Origin: Solidesulfovibrio carbinoliphilus subsp. oakridgensis
Lineage (GTDB): Bacteria; Desulfobacterota; Desulfovibrionia; Desulfovibrionales; Desulfovibrionaceae
Assembly: GCF_000177215.2 (NCBI RefSeq)
Contig: NZ_CM001368.1
Span: 3,293,625 to 3,357,624, forward strand
DNA: 64,000 nt
Reading direction: 5' to 3'
In this document: positions 43,686 to 52,700 of the stretch, piece by piece
How positions within the stretch are numbered: position 1 is the first letter of the stretch
How the letters are laid out: the number at the start of each line of letters is the position of its first letter
Translations under genes and position numbers: made by a program
The notes under the pieces: model-generated
The model's input: only the letters and a program-made list of their open reading frames with translations
Database searches by the model: none
What the model was told of the DNA's origin: nothing

Positions 43686-43800
43686 TTTGGTCCACATCTA
43701 GTCCACATCCCGCCCTCTGTTGCTGCGTCAAATCGACCGGCGTCTTGTGATACAACGGGGGGCGTAAAGCCCCCCATTGTTCGTCAGCGTCTGCTGCGGG

Positions 43801-44007
43801 CTACTCAAGCTCTTTTACCTCCGGAGCATTGCCCCCGTCGTCACGGTCAGTTGGAATGGCCTTGTTTCGAACTGCGTTGACACCACGCCCGATCAGGAGA
43901 ATTCCACGCCCCTTGTTGTAGGTGAAGTTGTCACTGCCTGCTGATGCCATCTCCAGCAAGGACTTGGACAACTCCATTTCGAATTGATTTTTTGAAGACA
44001 CGTTCAT
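43801..44007 (-). CDS. Small hypothetical protein of the integrated element
   Basis: The protein has 68 aa from ATG 44007 with GGAGG 7 nt upstream (a GTG 12 nt earlier is less likely). MNVSSKNQFEMELSKSLLEMASAGSDNFTYNKGRGILLIGRGVNAVRNKAI... is unrecognised. It lies 34 nt downstream of the integrase gene, same strand, close to the putative attachment site, where excisionase-like or accessory genes are common. Confidence 0.55.
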   Translation of the reverse strand: MNVSSKNQFEMELSKSLLEMASAGSDNFTYNKGRGILLIGRGVNAVRNKAIPTDRDDGGNAPEVKELE

Positions 44008-44041
44008 AATAGCCTCCACGGTTAAAGGTTTACGGAAATGC

Positions 44042-45157
44042 TCATCCTTGGGCTTCGACGGCCGGCTTGATCGGCGTCACCTTTCCTGGTCCACGGTTGC
44101 CCATGACCGCCTCCATGGCCTCCTGAGTCTGCTTAAGGCCAAGGCTTTGCAGGTATTTGGTCGTCGTCTGGGGCGACTTGTGGCGCAGCACCGCCTGGAT
44201 GACGGCCACCGGCTGTCCCTCGCGGTACATGATGCTGGCGGTCAGGTGGCGGATCGCGTGGAAGCCAAACTCACGGACGCCGGCCTTTTTGCAGAGGCGT
44301 TCCATGAGATGCTGCCGGTTGGTGAAGGGCAGGCCCAGGTACTGCTTGCAAAACGGCGTCTCGTCGAGGTTGACGAAGACGAACTCTGACTTGATCGGGC
44401 GGTGTTCCCACCAAGCCAGGAGGATTTGCTTGAGCCGGCCAACCATGGGAACGGGGTCGGCCTCCAGGTCACCGCCAGCGCGCTTTCGTGTCCACAGCGT
44501 CACGGTGTTGCCGGCAAAGTCGATGTCCGACCACTTCAGTCGGAAGATTTCACCCCGCCGGGCGGCCAGGAATAAGAACGTCAGCAGCATGACACGATCC
44601 TGTCCCTCAGCGACCCCGTCGACCGCCCAGAAGTCGTCTTCCGGGGGCACATATCTGGGCTGCCGCTGCTCCGGGAAACGGTCAACGACCTGGAACGGAC
44701 AGGGGCCGTCCGGGAAGCCGGGCATGTACTTCTTGCCCCAGCCCCAGGCCGTGACCAGCACCTTGCGTTCCTTGTTGGCGGCGTAGCCGGAGCGGTTCCG
44801 GTTTTGGTCGCTCAGGAATTTCATGGCGTCGGCCACCTGGATGTCCGCGATCTCGGTGTCTCGGCCAAACCGTTTGATGGTCCGGGTCATCACGGCCAGT
44901 TTCTCCACGTAGGTCTGACGACTCTGCCGCTCCTTGACAAAATCCAAGAATGAATTCGACAAGTTAAGCAAGGTCGGCGAGTCCGTGACGGTCGGCTCCG
45001 GCGTCTTGAGTGCTTTCCGTTGGGCCTCCTCCCAACGTTCGGCGGCACGACGGCTCTTTTCCGACCCGTCCGGGTACTGTTTTTCCTTGCGATTTCCGTT
45101 GACGGTCACGACTGCCCGCCACCGGGGCGGGTTGAATTTCTTCACGAGTGTTGGCAT
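44042..45157 (-). CDS. Tyrosine-family integrase
   Basis: The protein has 371 aa with GAAGGAGG before the ATG. A core-binding SAM-like domain (~60-150) is followed by the catalytic domain with ARRGEIFRLKW (Arg I), HAIRHLTAS (HxxR), LRHKSPQTTTKYL (His and the nucleophilic Tyr). A complete phage-type integrase oriented toward tRNA-Glu, which it most likely uses as its attachment site. Confidence 0.95.
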   Translation of the reverse strand: MPTLVKKFNPPRWRAVVTVNGNRKEKQYPDGSEKSRRAAERWEEAQRKALKTPEPTVTDSPTLLNLSNSFLDFVKERQSRQTYVEKLAVMTRTIKRFGRDTEIADIQVADAMKFLSDQNRNRSGYAANKERKVLVTAWGWGKKYMPGFPDGPCPFQVVDRFPEQRQPRYVPPEDDFWAVDGVAEGQDRVMLLTFLFLAARRGEIFRLKWSDIDFAGNTVTLWTRKRAGGDLEADPVPMVGRLKQILLAWWEHRPIKSEFVFVNLDETPFCKQYLGLPFTNRQHLMERLCKKAGVREFGFHAIRHLTASIMYREGQPVAVIQAVLRHKSPQTTTKYLQSLGLKQTQEAMEAVMGNRGPGKVTPIKPAVEAQG

Positions 45158-45323
45158 GGAGAGCCTCCTTCACGCGGTTCTCGAAAAACCGGATTTTTCC
45201 TGGGGCGATCTCGACACCACCCCAGCGAGTGTAGTATTTGCGGACGGTATTGGTGCATACGCCAAGGATGCGGGCGAGCTCCTGTGGCGTGAGCGGGTTG
45301 CCAAGATTTTCAGCAAGTAGCAT
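44964..45323 (-). CDS. Small HTH protein overlapping the integrase
   Basis: The protein has 119 aa from ATG 45323 (GGAGG upstream). Residues ~10-45 (NPLTPQELARILGVCTNTVRKYYTRWGG) form a helix-turn-helix of the MerR/excisionase-like type, with a basic wing (GKIRFFENRVKEAL). The last ~65 codons run inside the integrase 5' end in another frame and look non-conserved, so the functional part is probably the first ~60 residues. Likely an excisionase or regulator of the integrase. Confidence 0.6.
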   Translation of the reverse strand: MLLAENLGNPLTPQELARILGVCTNTVRKYYTRWGGVEIAPGKIRFFENRVKEALHANTREEIQPAPVAGSRDRQRKSQGKTVPGRVGKEPSCRRTLGGGPTESTQDAGADRHGLADLA

Positions 45324-45532
45324 GGCGAGCCTCCGGGGAACTATATCGGCCTTGTCCCACTTTGGGTTTGCCACACCCGAGAAAAAAAGCAATTGTACAT
45401 CGAAAAATTCTTCTCTGTCGTATTTTTACTACGCTTATTTGCCTCGTTTCTTGCTCAGTCATTCTCCTTCGTTTTTTTTGCGTGTAGAGTTACTGAATCA
45501 ACGATGGTGTCGAAACTCCCGAGGTCGGTGAC

Positions 45533-45556
45533 GAAAAAAGGGGGCTTTGGCCCCCT
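45533..45556 (-). terminator. Intrinsic terminator of the second recombinase gene
   Basis: On the minus strand GGGGGC, loop CAAA, GCCCCC then TTTTTT, directly after the stop. Confidence 0.85.
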
Positions 45557-45560
45557 TGGC

Positions 45561-46118
45561 TTACAAGGTATTCATGAGCACCTGCTCCACCTCCTCGTCC
45601 TGGATGCCGAGATATCGGCGGGTGACGGATGGGCTGGAATGGTTCAGCCGCTTGGCCAGAACCTCCCAGGAGACGCCGAATTCACGGCGCTGGTGGTAGG
45701 TCCAGGTCTTGCGCAGAGTATGCGCTCCAAAGTTTCCTTTGAGGTTGATGGCGGCGGCCCAGGCCTTCACCTTCTTGGTGACGGACAGGGTTGTCAGGGG
45801 CGAGTTCGCCGTCTTGCGGCTTTTGAACAGGTAGTGCCTGTCCTCGGGCTGGGCGATGGCGAGGTACTCCTCCAGGACTGCCAGAATCTCCTTGTTTGCG
45901 ATGAGCACGTTTGGCTTGCCGGTCTTCTTCTCCTGGATGGAGATGCGGTCACCGAGCTTCAGTCCGCGCATTTCAGAGACATGGAGAGCCAGCAGGTCCT
46001 GGACCCGCAAGCCGGAGTTGACGCCCATGACAAACAGGAGCTTGTCCCTCGGGCTGTCGACCAAAAGTCTCTTGATGCTTCGCACATGGCGCAAGTCGGT
46101 AATGGGCTGGACCTTCAT
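45561..46118 (-). CDS. Short tyrosine recombinase (catalytic domain only)
   Basis: The protein has 185 aa, AGGAGG before the ATG. SGLRVQDLLALHVSEM (Arg I), HTLRKTWTYHQRR (HxxR with Lys), LNHSSPSVTRRYLGI (His and Tyr). It has no N-terminal core-binding domain. Stand-alone catalytic-domain recombinases of this size occur in many Gram-negative plasmids and islands. A second recombinase in one element may resolve dimers or drive inversion. Confidence 0.9.
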   Translation of the reverse strand: MKVQPITDLRHVRSIKRLLVDSPRDKLLFVMGVNSGLRVQDLLALHVSEMRGLKLGDRISIQEKKTGKPNVLIANKEILAVLEEYLAIAQPEDRHYLFKSRKTANSPLTTLSVTKKVKAWAAAINLKGNFGAHTLRKTWTYHQRREFGVSWEVLAKRLNHSSPSVTRRYLGIQDEEVEQVLMNTL

Positions 46119-46381
46119 GGCTTCAACCTCCTGGAAAGCATGTTTTTCTTGGGGAAAGGATCAAACCGATCTTTGAAAATAGCACTGGGAGCTTGGCCGG
46201 CGGCACAAACCCAGGTATCTCGTTGAAGCTTAAAGCCTTTTGGGAAAATCCTGGGTCAATGCCGCTTCTTGGTTAGAAAGCGGCTTTGGAAATGGCATCA
46301 TTTGTATCGGGCTCGCCGGCGGCGGGATGCCCCGAAAGAGAGAAGGGGCCAAGCCTTACGGCCGGACCCCTCGGTTGTGGG

Positions 46382-46741
46382 TTATCCTCGGGTGAGGACA
46401 ATGCGGTCTTCCTCGATCTGGATTTGAAAGAGGTCGCCTTCGCGTACCTCCTGGCCGGCGATGATGATGCCGCGCAGGTTAAGCGTCACCCTCCCCTTGG
46501 GGTTTACCTTGGGAAGGTTGTTGCCCCGCAGGAAGAGGCCTTCAATGTCGTAGAAGGTCTTGTCCTCTGCCATGAGTCGCAGTAAATGCTTTCGCAAGGT
46601 TTGCTTGTGCAGGATGCCAACACGTTCCATCATGGAGTCTGCCGAGAGGTTCTCGGAGATGCACTGACGCAGTAGGCCTGGTTGATACCGAGATTCGATT
46701 CTTGTGGATTCAGTCTCGGTGGTTTCGGGCTTCTTTGCCAT
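46382..46741 (-). CDS. AbrB/SpoVT-like hypothetical protein
   Basis: The protein has 119 aa, AAAGGAG before the ATG. The N-terminal helical half (QPGLLRQCISENLSADSMMERVGILHKQTLRKHLLRLM) could be a recognition helix. The C-terminal half VNPKGRVTLNLRGIIIAGQEVREGDLFQIQIEEDRIVLTR reads like a swapped-hairpin AbrB DNA-binding domain. Possibly a regulator of the element. Moderate confidence in the gene, low in function. Confidence 0.6.
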   Translation of the reverse strand: MAKKPETTETESTRIESRYQPGLLRQCISENLSADSMMERVGILHKQTLRKHLLRLMAEDKTFYDIEGLFLRGNNLPKVNPKGRVTLNLRGIIIAGQEVREGDLFQIQIEEDRIVLTRG

Positions 46742-47125
46742 GGTGAACTCCTTTTGTAGTTGTTTTGTATTAAATATCTGTAATTACGGCATAATTCTGT
46801 CAAAATGCGCATAAATAATGCGTTTTTCATGTAAAATCAGCTGTTTGGACCATGTGTCAGCGAACTTATTCTCCCTGAAAAAGCGGCTTTGGGCCGGAAC
46901 TGCGATTTCCGGGGCTTTTGGGTCTGGGGGATAGAAAACCCCGGGGAAGCCCCCAAAACCCCAGGGATGGGGGGTATAGGGGGCTCCGGGGGCTTGGGAA
47001 GGGCGTCCCCAAAATGGATCCGGGAAGAGGGCACCCCCAAAAGGGAGCCTGGCCCTCGCTATTATTTTGGAAATGGTGACCGCTGCCCTGTACAGGAGAA
47101 TACCCCGCCCATAGGACCAGCCGAG
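46742..47125. other. G-tract-rich intergenic region
   Basis: 384 bp without a supported gene. The left part (46742-46860) is AT-rich and probably holds the promoter of the AbrB-like gene. The right part carries dense runs of G and C, including a quadruplex-type motif at 46964-46998. Confidence 0.5.
46964..46998 (+). other. Predicted G-quadruplex motif
   Basis: Five G-runs of three or more (GGG, GGGGGG, GGGGG, GGGGG, GGG) separated by loops of 2-4 nt on the plus strand. Confidence 0.6.
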
Positions 47126-47503
47126 TTAATCGTCGCCCGGCAGCATGATGGTCATGACCGGTTCACCGTGATCACCAGGACCGACGACGGCGATGGTCCG
47201 AACACGTTCGTGGCGACCGGGTGCCATCAGGAAAAGGACGTCAAGTTCGAGGTAATCCGTAGCGGATTTGCCGAGGATGGCCGTTCGAAGGACCATGAAG
47301 AGATCGTGGAGCCGCCCGGAACTGCTTTGCCCCTCGCCTTCCAGGCCAGCCGGCGGTTGGATGTAAGAATGGAAAAGGTTGTCGGTAACGACGGTGTGGA
47401 ATTTGAATCCGGCTTCCTTCGCCTGGGTGGTCACGTCGATTAAAACGCCGTCTTCAATGGCCTGGGCACGGCTGTAGGAATAGATCAGATTGAATTCGTC
47501 CAT
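47126..47503 (-). CDS. DUF6573-family protein, intact copy
   Basis: The protein has 125 aa, GGAGG before the ATG. The N-terminal IYSYSRAQAIEDGVLIDVTTQAKEAGFKFHTVVTDNLFHSYI is the family hallmark, followed by LDVLFLMAPGRHERVRTIAVVGPGDHGEPVMTIMLPGDD. DUF6573 proteins are common on plasmids, phages and islands, and their role is unknown. A second copy at 57474-57815 shares the opening but has lost this C-terminus. Confidence 0.85.
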   Translation of the reverse strand: MDEFNLIYSYSRAQAIEDGVLIDVTTQAKEAGFKFHTVVTDNLFHSYIQPPAGLEGEGQSSSGRLHDLFMVLRTAILGKSATDYLELDVLFLMAPGRHERVRTIAVVGPGDHGEPVMTIMLPGDD

Positions 47504-48883
47504 GTTGGCATCCTCCAGTATTTAAAGGGTAAATACGGGGAGAATACCCTGGCTTGGCCGAAGTGGTCACGGTCCCTGACGCCGGCGCGGCTACGAAAAA
47601 AGAAAAAGGGATTGCTCCAGCCGAAGCCGGAGAATCCCTGTAGAAACAGTCCCAGCCACATTGCCGAGGCCCCAGTAGGAGCGACGGCGATGAGGCCTTA
47701 CGATAGGCCAGGACTGTTGCCAGTTCCGACCCCCGTTTGCCACTGGACAGGCGGTTTTCCCGCATCCAGCGACGCCGGAGTGACGCATTTGAGGTGTACT
47801 TTTCTGGTGAAAGCACTAAAGATGGTATATTTTCCGCGAGTGCGGAGATTTTTGAACTATTTTTTGACTATATGATTTGGTCAAAAAGTTCGTAATCTGT
47901 TTTATTTGTAAGCTTTTAGCACTTCGAAGCGTCACTCCGGTGTATCCCTTACGGATACGCAGCCATCTCGATGTCTCAGGCCCTCACGCCTTTGCGTCTT
48001 ACTATAAGAGCAAGACAAAGAGACTTCCCTTGGTCATATCGACAGTCACGTCAGCGCCGTCCCGCACCTAATCGCCGCATACGTCAGGGTTCGCACCATT
48101 CCCTTCGGTGGCGTCCCTTGAGGCTTGTGAGCCACGGACTTCAAACGGCCGGGTTCTCGTCCGACGTATGGGCCAGCGGTCTAATCCGGTGGAAAACGGG
48201 CCAGTGCTTCGGCATCAGCAACTCCCCCGCCCGGATCGCTCCGTGACGAGTACGCACTTCTCCGGCATCCGCGTTCGATGAGGACGACGCAGTGTGATAT
48301 TCACGGAGAAGGTGAGGTTTTTTTAGCCTTGGTTTTGCTTGGGTAGCAAATCCATCCGAACAACATCGGAACTGGACTGTCGAGACTTCAAGGCACACAC
48401 GACCAACTTATGGACTGGTATTGCCAAATGTTACAAAATAACTTGTCACGAATTTGTTGAAAATATAGCAAAATATTGTCGTTCATAAATATCTATCGGA
48501 AAGTTTGAATATACATAGCATCGAATAGGTCGTTTTTCGACTGTCATGTAAGTAGAGATATGATTTGAATAATGTTTGTGCATCGAAAGTTGCCCCGAAC
48601 CTGCGGCGTGCTGAACCTACACTCCCGGGGGCCAGGATGCGATCGGCCCTGGGAGGGGTGGAAAAACGGAAAAACGGAAAAAGTTTGAGGAGCAAATTTT
48701 TGGGCAGTGTCCTCATCATGATACTCTGCCTCGGCCTACCTCTACATCATTAACGGCGACCAAGGAGCCGTCGACCTGGGACATCGTCGTGGGGGCGACC
48801 TCCCCAGAAATCACCTCTGAAATTTCTTTCCGATTTTCCGTTTTTCCGGGGCCACCACGGCGGCGACCCCGGAGGCGCGACAA
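47504..48883. other. Long gene-free region left of the primase gene
   Basis: 1380 bp, AT-richer than the chromosome, with only short shadow frames on both strands. Contains a 12-bp inverted repeat (47775-47786 and 47929-47940) enclosing an AT-rich segment and a TTTTTGAC hairpin. Further right are short hairpins such as GTATCC/GGATAC near 47941-47957. No gene is supported. Because it adjoins a P4-type primase gene, an origin of replication is a reasonable candidate content. Confidence 0.45.
47775..47940. repeat. 166-bp AT-rich segment bounded by 12-bp inverted repeats
   Basis: CCGGAGTGACGC at 47775-47786 and its exact complement at 47929-47940. The interior is about 70% AT and includes the near-complementary arms around TTTTTGAC / GTCAAAAA (47862-47887). 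It could be a MITE remnant or a replication/attachment element. No flanking direct repeat was seen. Confidence 0.45.
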
Positions 48884-51376
48884 TTAGCGGAAAGACCCCC
48901 ATCCACCCGCAGGTCCAAACGGAGGCTCGGCCGGCGCAGTGGACTGCTTCAGGCCGAGGCCAGACCAGATCATGTCGCCGATTTTGGCCTTGCGGAAACC
49001 GCGCTGGAGCAGCAGGTCTGCGAAGCGTTTTTTGCCCAAGACGAACTCCCCTTCGGCCTCGCAAAACTCGCGGTAGGCCTTGTAGAGGTCCTTGGCCTTG
49101 ACCTTCTCGCCCAGGCCGAGGACACATTTCTCGTCAAGGAATTCAGCGAGCAGGTCCATTTCGCCCCTGTACTCGGACACGGCCGCCATGACCTCGGCCG
49201 GCGGATTAAGCCCTTGGCGCTGCCACTCGCGGCTGCCCTCCAACATCCAGTTTAAGATGCCGGGCGCTTCAGCCTTGAGCTTGCTGGGCAGGTCAGAGTC
49301 CTGCTGCTCGGGAGGGATCGTCACTGCGAAAGGTACGAGCTTGATGCGACGCCAGATGCCGTGGTCACCACCTTTGATGATCGGCTTGTGGTTGGAGGCC
49401 AGCCAGAGCGTGAACTGCGGGTAAAACTGGAAGAACTCCTTGAACAGAAAGCGGGCCACAATCGGCTCGCCGCCCGTCACCTGCTTGATGACCGCTTCTG
49501 CAAGTGGTGTCCCGTACTCGGACTCCACGGCCGTCACGAAACGAGCGCCGACCAGCCGGGCAATATCGTTGCGAACGTTTTGTCCCTTGGTGGCCGTGAA
49601 GGTAGTGAAGTCCGCCTGCATGGCGTATTCCCCAAGCACAAAGCGCAAAATCTCGAGGAAGACGCTTTTCCCGTTCGCCCCTGTTCCATAAAGCAGAATC
49701 AGACTTTGCTCGCTGACTTCACCGACCAGCGTATACCCGGCGAAGCGCTGGAGGAAGCCGATCAAGGCCTGATTCCCTGCCATGATCGTGACGAGAAATG
49801 CCAGCCACAGAGGGCAGGTCGACGTCGGATCGTACGCGACACCGGCCACCTTGGTCAGCATGTCTTCCCGGGCATGCGAACGAAATGTCTGCTGCTTCAG
49901 GTCCATGGTCCCATTCGGCAAATTCAGCAGCCAGGGGTCGGCATCGAACATCTCCGGCACGGCAGCCAACGCGGGATGGGATTTGGCCAGAGCCAACATG
50001 TTTCCAAGGCTCGCACGGGATTCGCTGCTCAGAGTATGTTCGATGATGTAACCAGCTGTCTTGGGTGGCAGGAGCTGCTTGGCCTGATCGGCCAAATCCC
50101 GCAGGGTGGCAATCGCTTTCTGGTAGATGCTACCCACCTTGTCTTCCTGCCAGCGCACGTCGTCAAAAAGAAACCAGAGCTGCCAGACCCAGACATACCG
50201 GGTATCAGCAGCGTTTGCTTTCGCGAAGATATCCATGTTGCCGGCGTCGGTCATGTTGAACCCGGCTCCCTGCGCTATGCTGGTCTTGAGGAAGCCCAAG
50301 GTGATGGGACTCGATCCATTCGAGAGGTGGGGGCAGGTGGCGCAGTAGGCCGCGGCATTCAGGCTTCCCTGGATGTTAGCGCATGTCCGAGGACCGCCAG
50401 CCTGTGCATGACGGATTTTCCCGTCAGTTTCGACGGCCGAATAGCCGGGGTAGGACGAACTCAATGCGTGGGCCTGTTGCTCTCCGTTGACGCACCGGAC
50501 AACAATGGAAAGTGCGGCGAACCACTCCGGTTCCGGCAGGGTCGCGGCATCATCTCGACAGTGCCGAAGCCACGCGCACCCGTCGATGATGGGCTGAAGC
50601 TCTACCGGCGGATACTGGACAAGTTCCTGGCCGCCAGAAGGCCCCGCAGACGGAGTTGTGGGCATCGGCAGAACCGAAGTCGGGATTGGTGGTGTGGCAG
50701 GTGGGCAGCATGCGTCGAGATAGTCAACGCGGTACCGCAAGCTGGCGTCATAATGGTCGACCGTCACCATGACAGGCTGACCGGACTTGTGGTTGAAGGT
50801 ATGGGGCGGGCGCAGGACCCGGGCAAGGTCCGAGGTGGTGTCGACCTTAAAGCCCTGCTGATGGAAAACGTGGGCCACGGCCTGCTGGAAGCGCCGGACC
50901 AAATCTTGTCCATGCTGTCGTTCGTCGTCCGTGGTGAAAACCAGGGGTGCGTCGAGCCACCAATGCGCGTGGTAGCCGCCGCCGCTGTCCATGATGACCG
51001 TGGGAATGACGGGAAGCCCTTTCAGGATGCCGAGGGCCTGTTCCTTCGTCGGGAGATTCTCGGTCTTTTCCTTGTGGACCCCTTCCTGGCAGTCGATCTC
51101 TATCCAAACCCCGCAGATGGCGGCCGTGTTTGCGCCGGTACCGCGCTTTCCAGGTTCGGGTTTCGTCTTCTGGAGAGCCATGCCCACGTAGACGTCAGTC
51201 TGCTGCTGCAACTCGCCGATCTTATAGGCCATGCCGGTGATGTCCGTGGCATGGAACGGGAAAATGCCTTGTGCCTTGGTCCAGAGGACGAACCAGCCAT
51301 CCGGCGGATGGTCACCAATTTGAAGCGAGTAGTACCCGTAAACGGCCTCGTTGAGAGGCCCTGCCTGACCGTTCAT
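48884..51376 (-). CDS. P4-type DNA primase-helicase
   Basis: The protein has 830 aa from ATG 51376, chosen because GGAG lies 8 nt upstream; an in-frame ATG at 51388 and a longer form to 51421 are possible. The N-terminal part contains IEIDCQEG and DSGGGYHAHWWLDAP (archaeo-eukaryotic-type/RepB primase region) and a Cys cluster C-x12-C-x2-C (CANIQGS...YCATCPHL). The C-terminal superfamily 3 helicase has Walker A GTGANGKS (~564-571), Walker B/motif C ending TLWLASNHKP and the D5 N-like region WLLNLPNGTMDL. This is the replication protein of P4-like satellites and islands. Confidence 0.92.
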   Translation of the reverse strand: MNGQAGPLNEAVYGYYSLQIGDHPPDGWFVLWTKAQGIFPFHATDITGMAYKIGELQQQTDVYVGMALQKTKPEPGKRGTGANTAAICGVWIEIDCQEGVHKEKTENLPTKEQALGILKGLPVIPTVIMDSGGGYHAHWWLDAPLVFTTDDERQHGQDLVRRFQQAVAHVFHQQGFKVDTTSDLARVLRPPHTFNHKSGQPVMVTVDHYDASLRYRVDYLDACCPPATPPIPTSVLPMPTTPSAGPSGGQELVQYPPVELQPIIDGCAWLRHCRDDAATLPEPEWFAALSIVVRCVNGEQQAHALSSSYPGYSAVETDGKIRHAQAGGPRTCANIQGSLNAAAYCATCPHLSNGSSPITLGFLKTSIAQGAGFNMTDAGNMDIFAKANAADTRYVWVWQLWFLFDDVRWQEDKVGSIYQKAIATLRDLADQAKQLLPPKTAGYIIEHTLSSESRASLGNMLALAKSHPALAAVPEMFDADPWLLNLPNGTMDLKQQTFRSHAREDMLTKVAGVAYDPTSTCPLWLAFLVTIMAGNQALIGFLQRFAGYTLVGEVSEQSLILLYGTGANGKSVFLEILRFVLGEYAMQADFTTFTATKGQNVRNDIARLVGARFVTAVESEYGTPLAEAVIKQVTGGEPIVARFLFKEFFQFYPQFTLWLASNHKPIIKGGDHGIWRRIKLVPFAVTIPPEQQDSDLPSKLKAEAPGILNWMLEGSREWQRQGLNPPAEVMAAVSEYRGEMDLLAEFLDEKCVLGLGEKVKAKDLYKAYREFCEAEGEFVLGKKRFADLLLQRGFRKAKIGDMIWSGLGLKQSTAPAEPPFGPAGGWGSFR

Positions 51377-51932
51377 AAAAAACTCCATGTCTGCGGCTTC
51401 GGCTGCGCGTTCAGGGCGCAAGCGGAACCAGTTCCCAAAGAAAATCCTCAGCCAACGTGTATTGGCCTGCTTTGCGGGACTACTTGTGAGGATTCAGGGG
51501 CTGGTGCAGATAGGAGAGGAGAAAATCGGTACGGTATCAGCTTCGGCGACAGTCTTCGTCCAGTTGGGTCCGGCCCACCTCCTTGCGAAAGTCGTTTCAA
51601 GTGAAATTAAATTCGGTGGACAAAAAAGGCAAGCCCAATTTGGCAAATATTGGTCGTCTGCCCGGTCGGAATTGCTGCGCCAAGCTCTCCAGTCGTGTAG
51701 CCGTTTCTCTGCCTGTGGTAGCGAGCGGCATAAGTGCACGGCCGGCCGCGAAGGCTATTTGGGAGCCCGTTGACGCCGGCTATTTTTCCCCCATCCCCTG
51801 TCGTTTTGGGAAGTGGATGGGGCCTCGGCTCGCATGTTTTTATTTGGTCAATGGCCTTGCCGCCGTGCCTTGTTGTGAAATCAAAAAAGGGGCACCCTCC
51901 GGCGAAGAAGGTGCCCCTGGTTACAAGTTTAG
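51377..51932. other. Gene-free region between primase and small ORFs
   Basis: 556 bp (the primase promoter must lie here). Short frames on both strands lack ribosome sites and conserved features. It ends at the terminator 51883-51917. Confidence 0.4.
51883..51917 (-). terminator. Intrinsic terminator of the small CxxC protein gene
   Basis: GGGGCACC / GGTGCCCC stem; on the minus strand it ends in TTTTTT. Confidence 0.8.
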
Positions 51933-52097
51933 TTAATTCGTGCCGGTGCACTCGTGGTAGAGGCGCATCAGGCGTTCAAGTTCAGTTTCGAGGTCCCAGC
52001 AGCGGCGGCAGTTTTCGTGGTCTTTCGGAGAACATTTATTCTTTACTGTATCGAGTGCGGCCTGCGTATCGGCGGCGAGTTCGAGGAGCGTTTTCAT
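51933..52097 (-). CDS. Small CxxC protein
   Basis: The protein has 54 aa from ATG 52097. MKTLLELAADTQAALDTVKNKCSPKDHENCRRCWDLETELERLMRLYHECTGTN is mostly helical with four Cys, two of them as CRRC, suggesting a zinc or disulfide-stabilised helical hairpin. It is followed by its own terminator, supporting a real gene. Confidence 0.55.
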   Translation of the reverse strand: MKTLLELAADTQAALDTVKNKCSPKDHENCRRCWDLETELERLMRLYHECTGTN

Positions 52098-52179
52098 AAA
52101 GTCACCATAGTTTCTAAGTTGTCGGGGGCGGCTTTGGAGGTGGCGCTGGCGAGCCCCGCTCCACATGTCTCGGCCTGAA

Positions 52180-52416
52180 CTAAATCTCAACTTTCATGGC
52201 CTCGTAGAGTCTATAAAAGGCGTCGAGGTCATCGATGTCGAAGAGGGCTTCATCCAGCGGAACATCAAGAGTCAAACGAATAGGAGCTCCCTTGCGGATA
52301 TAGTGCCGCGCAATGTAATGGTGAACGATTTCGGCCAAAACGAACTTCAGACCCATGCCAAAGTCAACCGTTGAAGAGAACTTGGCCTTTTTCATAAGAT
52401 ATTCACGCGATTCCAT
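52180..52416 (-). CDS. Small hypothetical protein, paralogue A
   Basis: The protein has 78 aa from ATG 52416, GGGGAAG upstream. The core VDFGMGLKFVLAEIVHHYIARHYIRKGAPIRLTLDVPLDEALFDIDDLDAFYRLYEAMKVEI aligns along its length with the next gene (matching DFxxGLxFxLAEIVHxYIA, then VxxDxxxxDxxDxxAFxxxYxAMxV). Function unknown. Confidence 0.6.
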   Translation of the reverse strand: MESREYLMKKAKFSSTVDFGMGLKFVLAEIVHHYIARHYIRKGAPIRLTLDVPLDEALFDIDDLDAFYRLYEAMKVEI

Positions 52417-52463
52417 AACTTCCCCATTGTAAAATGTTAAGGTTGCGGCGCCCGCTGCCAAGA

Positions 52464-52700
52464 CTAAAGCTGGAGGTTGACATCCATCGCGCCGTAGATT
52501 TCACCGAAGGCGTCGCCATTACTAACGTCGTAATGCCCAGCATCAATCACTACCGTCATGTTAATGGAGAGGGCTGCGTCAACAGGGAGCTTCATCGCGG
52601 CGACATACCCGTGCACAACTTCTGCCAGGGCAAATGCAAGCCCCTGGTTAAAGTCAATTTCTAAAACGTTTTCCTTTCTAGTTGCGTTGGTGGTACACAT
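52464..52700 (-). CDS. Small hypothetical protein, paralogue B
   Basis: The protein has 78 aa with AAGGAG before the ATG. The core DFNQGLAFALAEVVHGYVAAMKLPVDAALSINMTVVIDAGHYDVSNGDAFGEIYGAMDVNL is a divergent duplicate of the adjacent gene. Tandem duplication of such a small gene in an island suggests an anti-defence, superinfection or dosage role, but nothing is known. Confidence 0.6.
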   Translation of the reverse strand: MCTTNATRKENVLEIDFNQGLAFALAEVVHGYVAAMKLPVDAALSINMTVVIDAGHYDVSNGDAFGEIYGAMDVNLQL

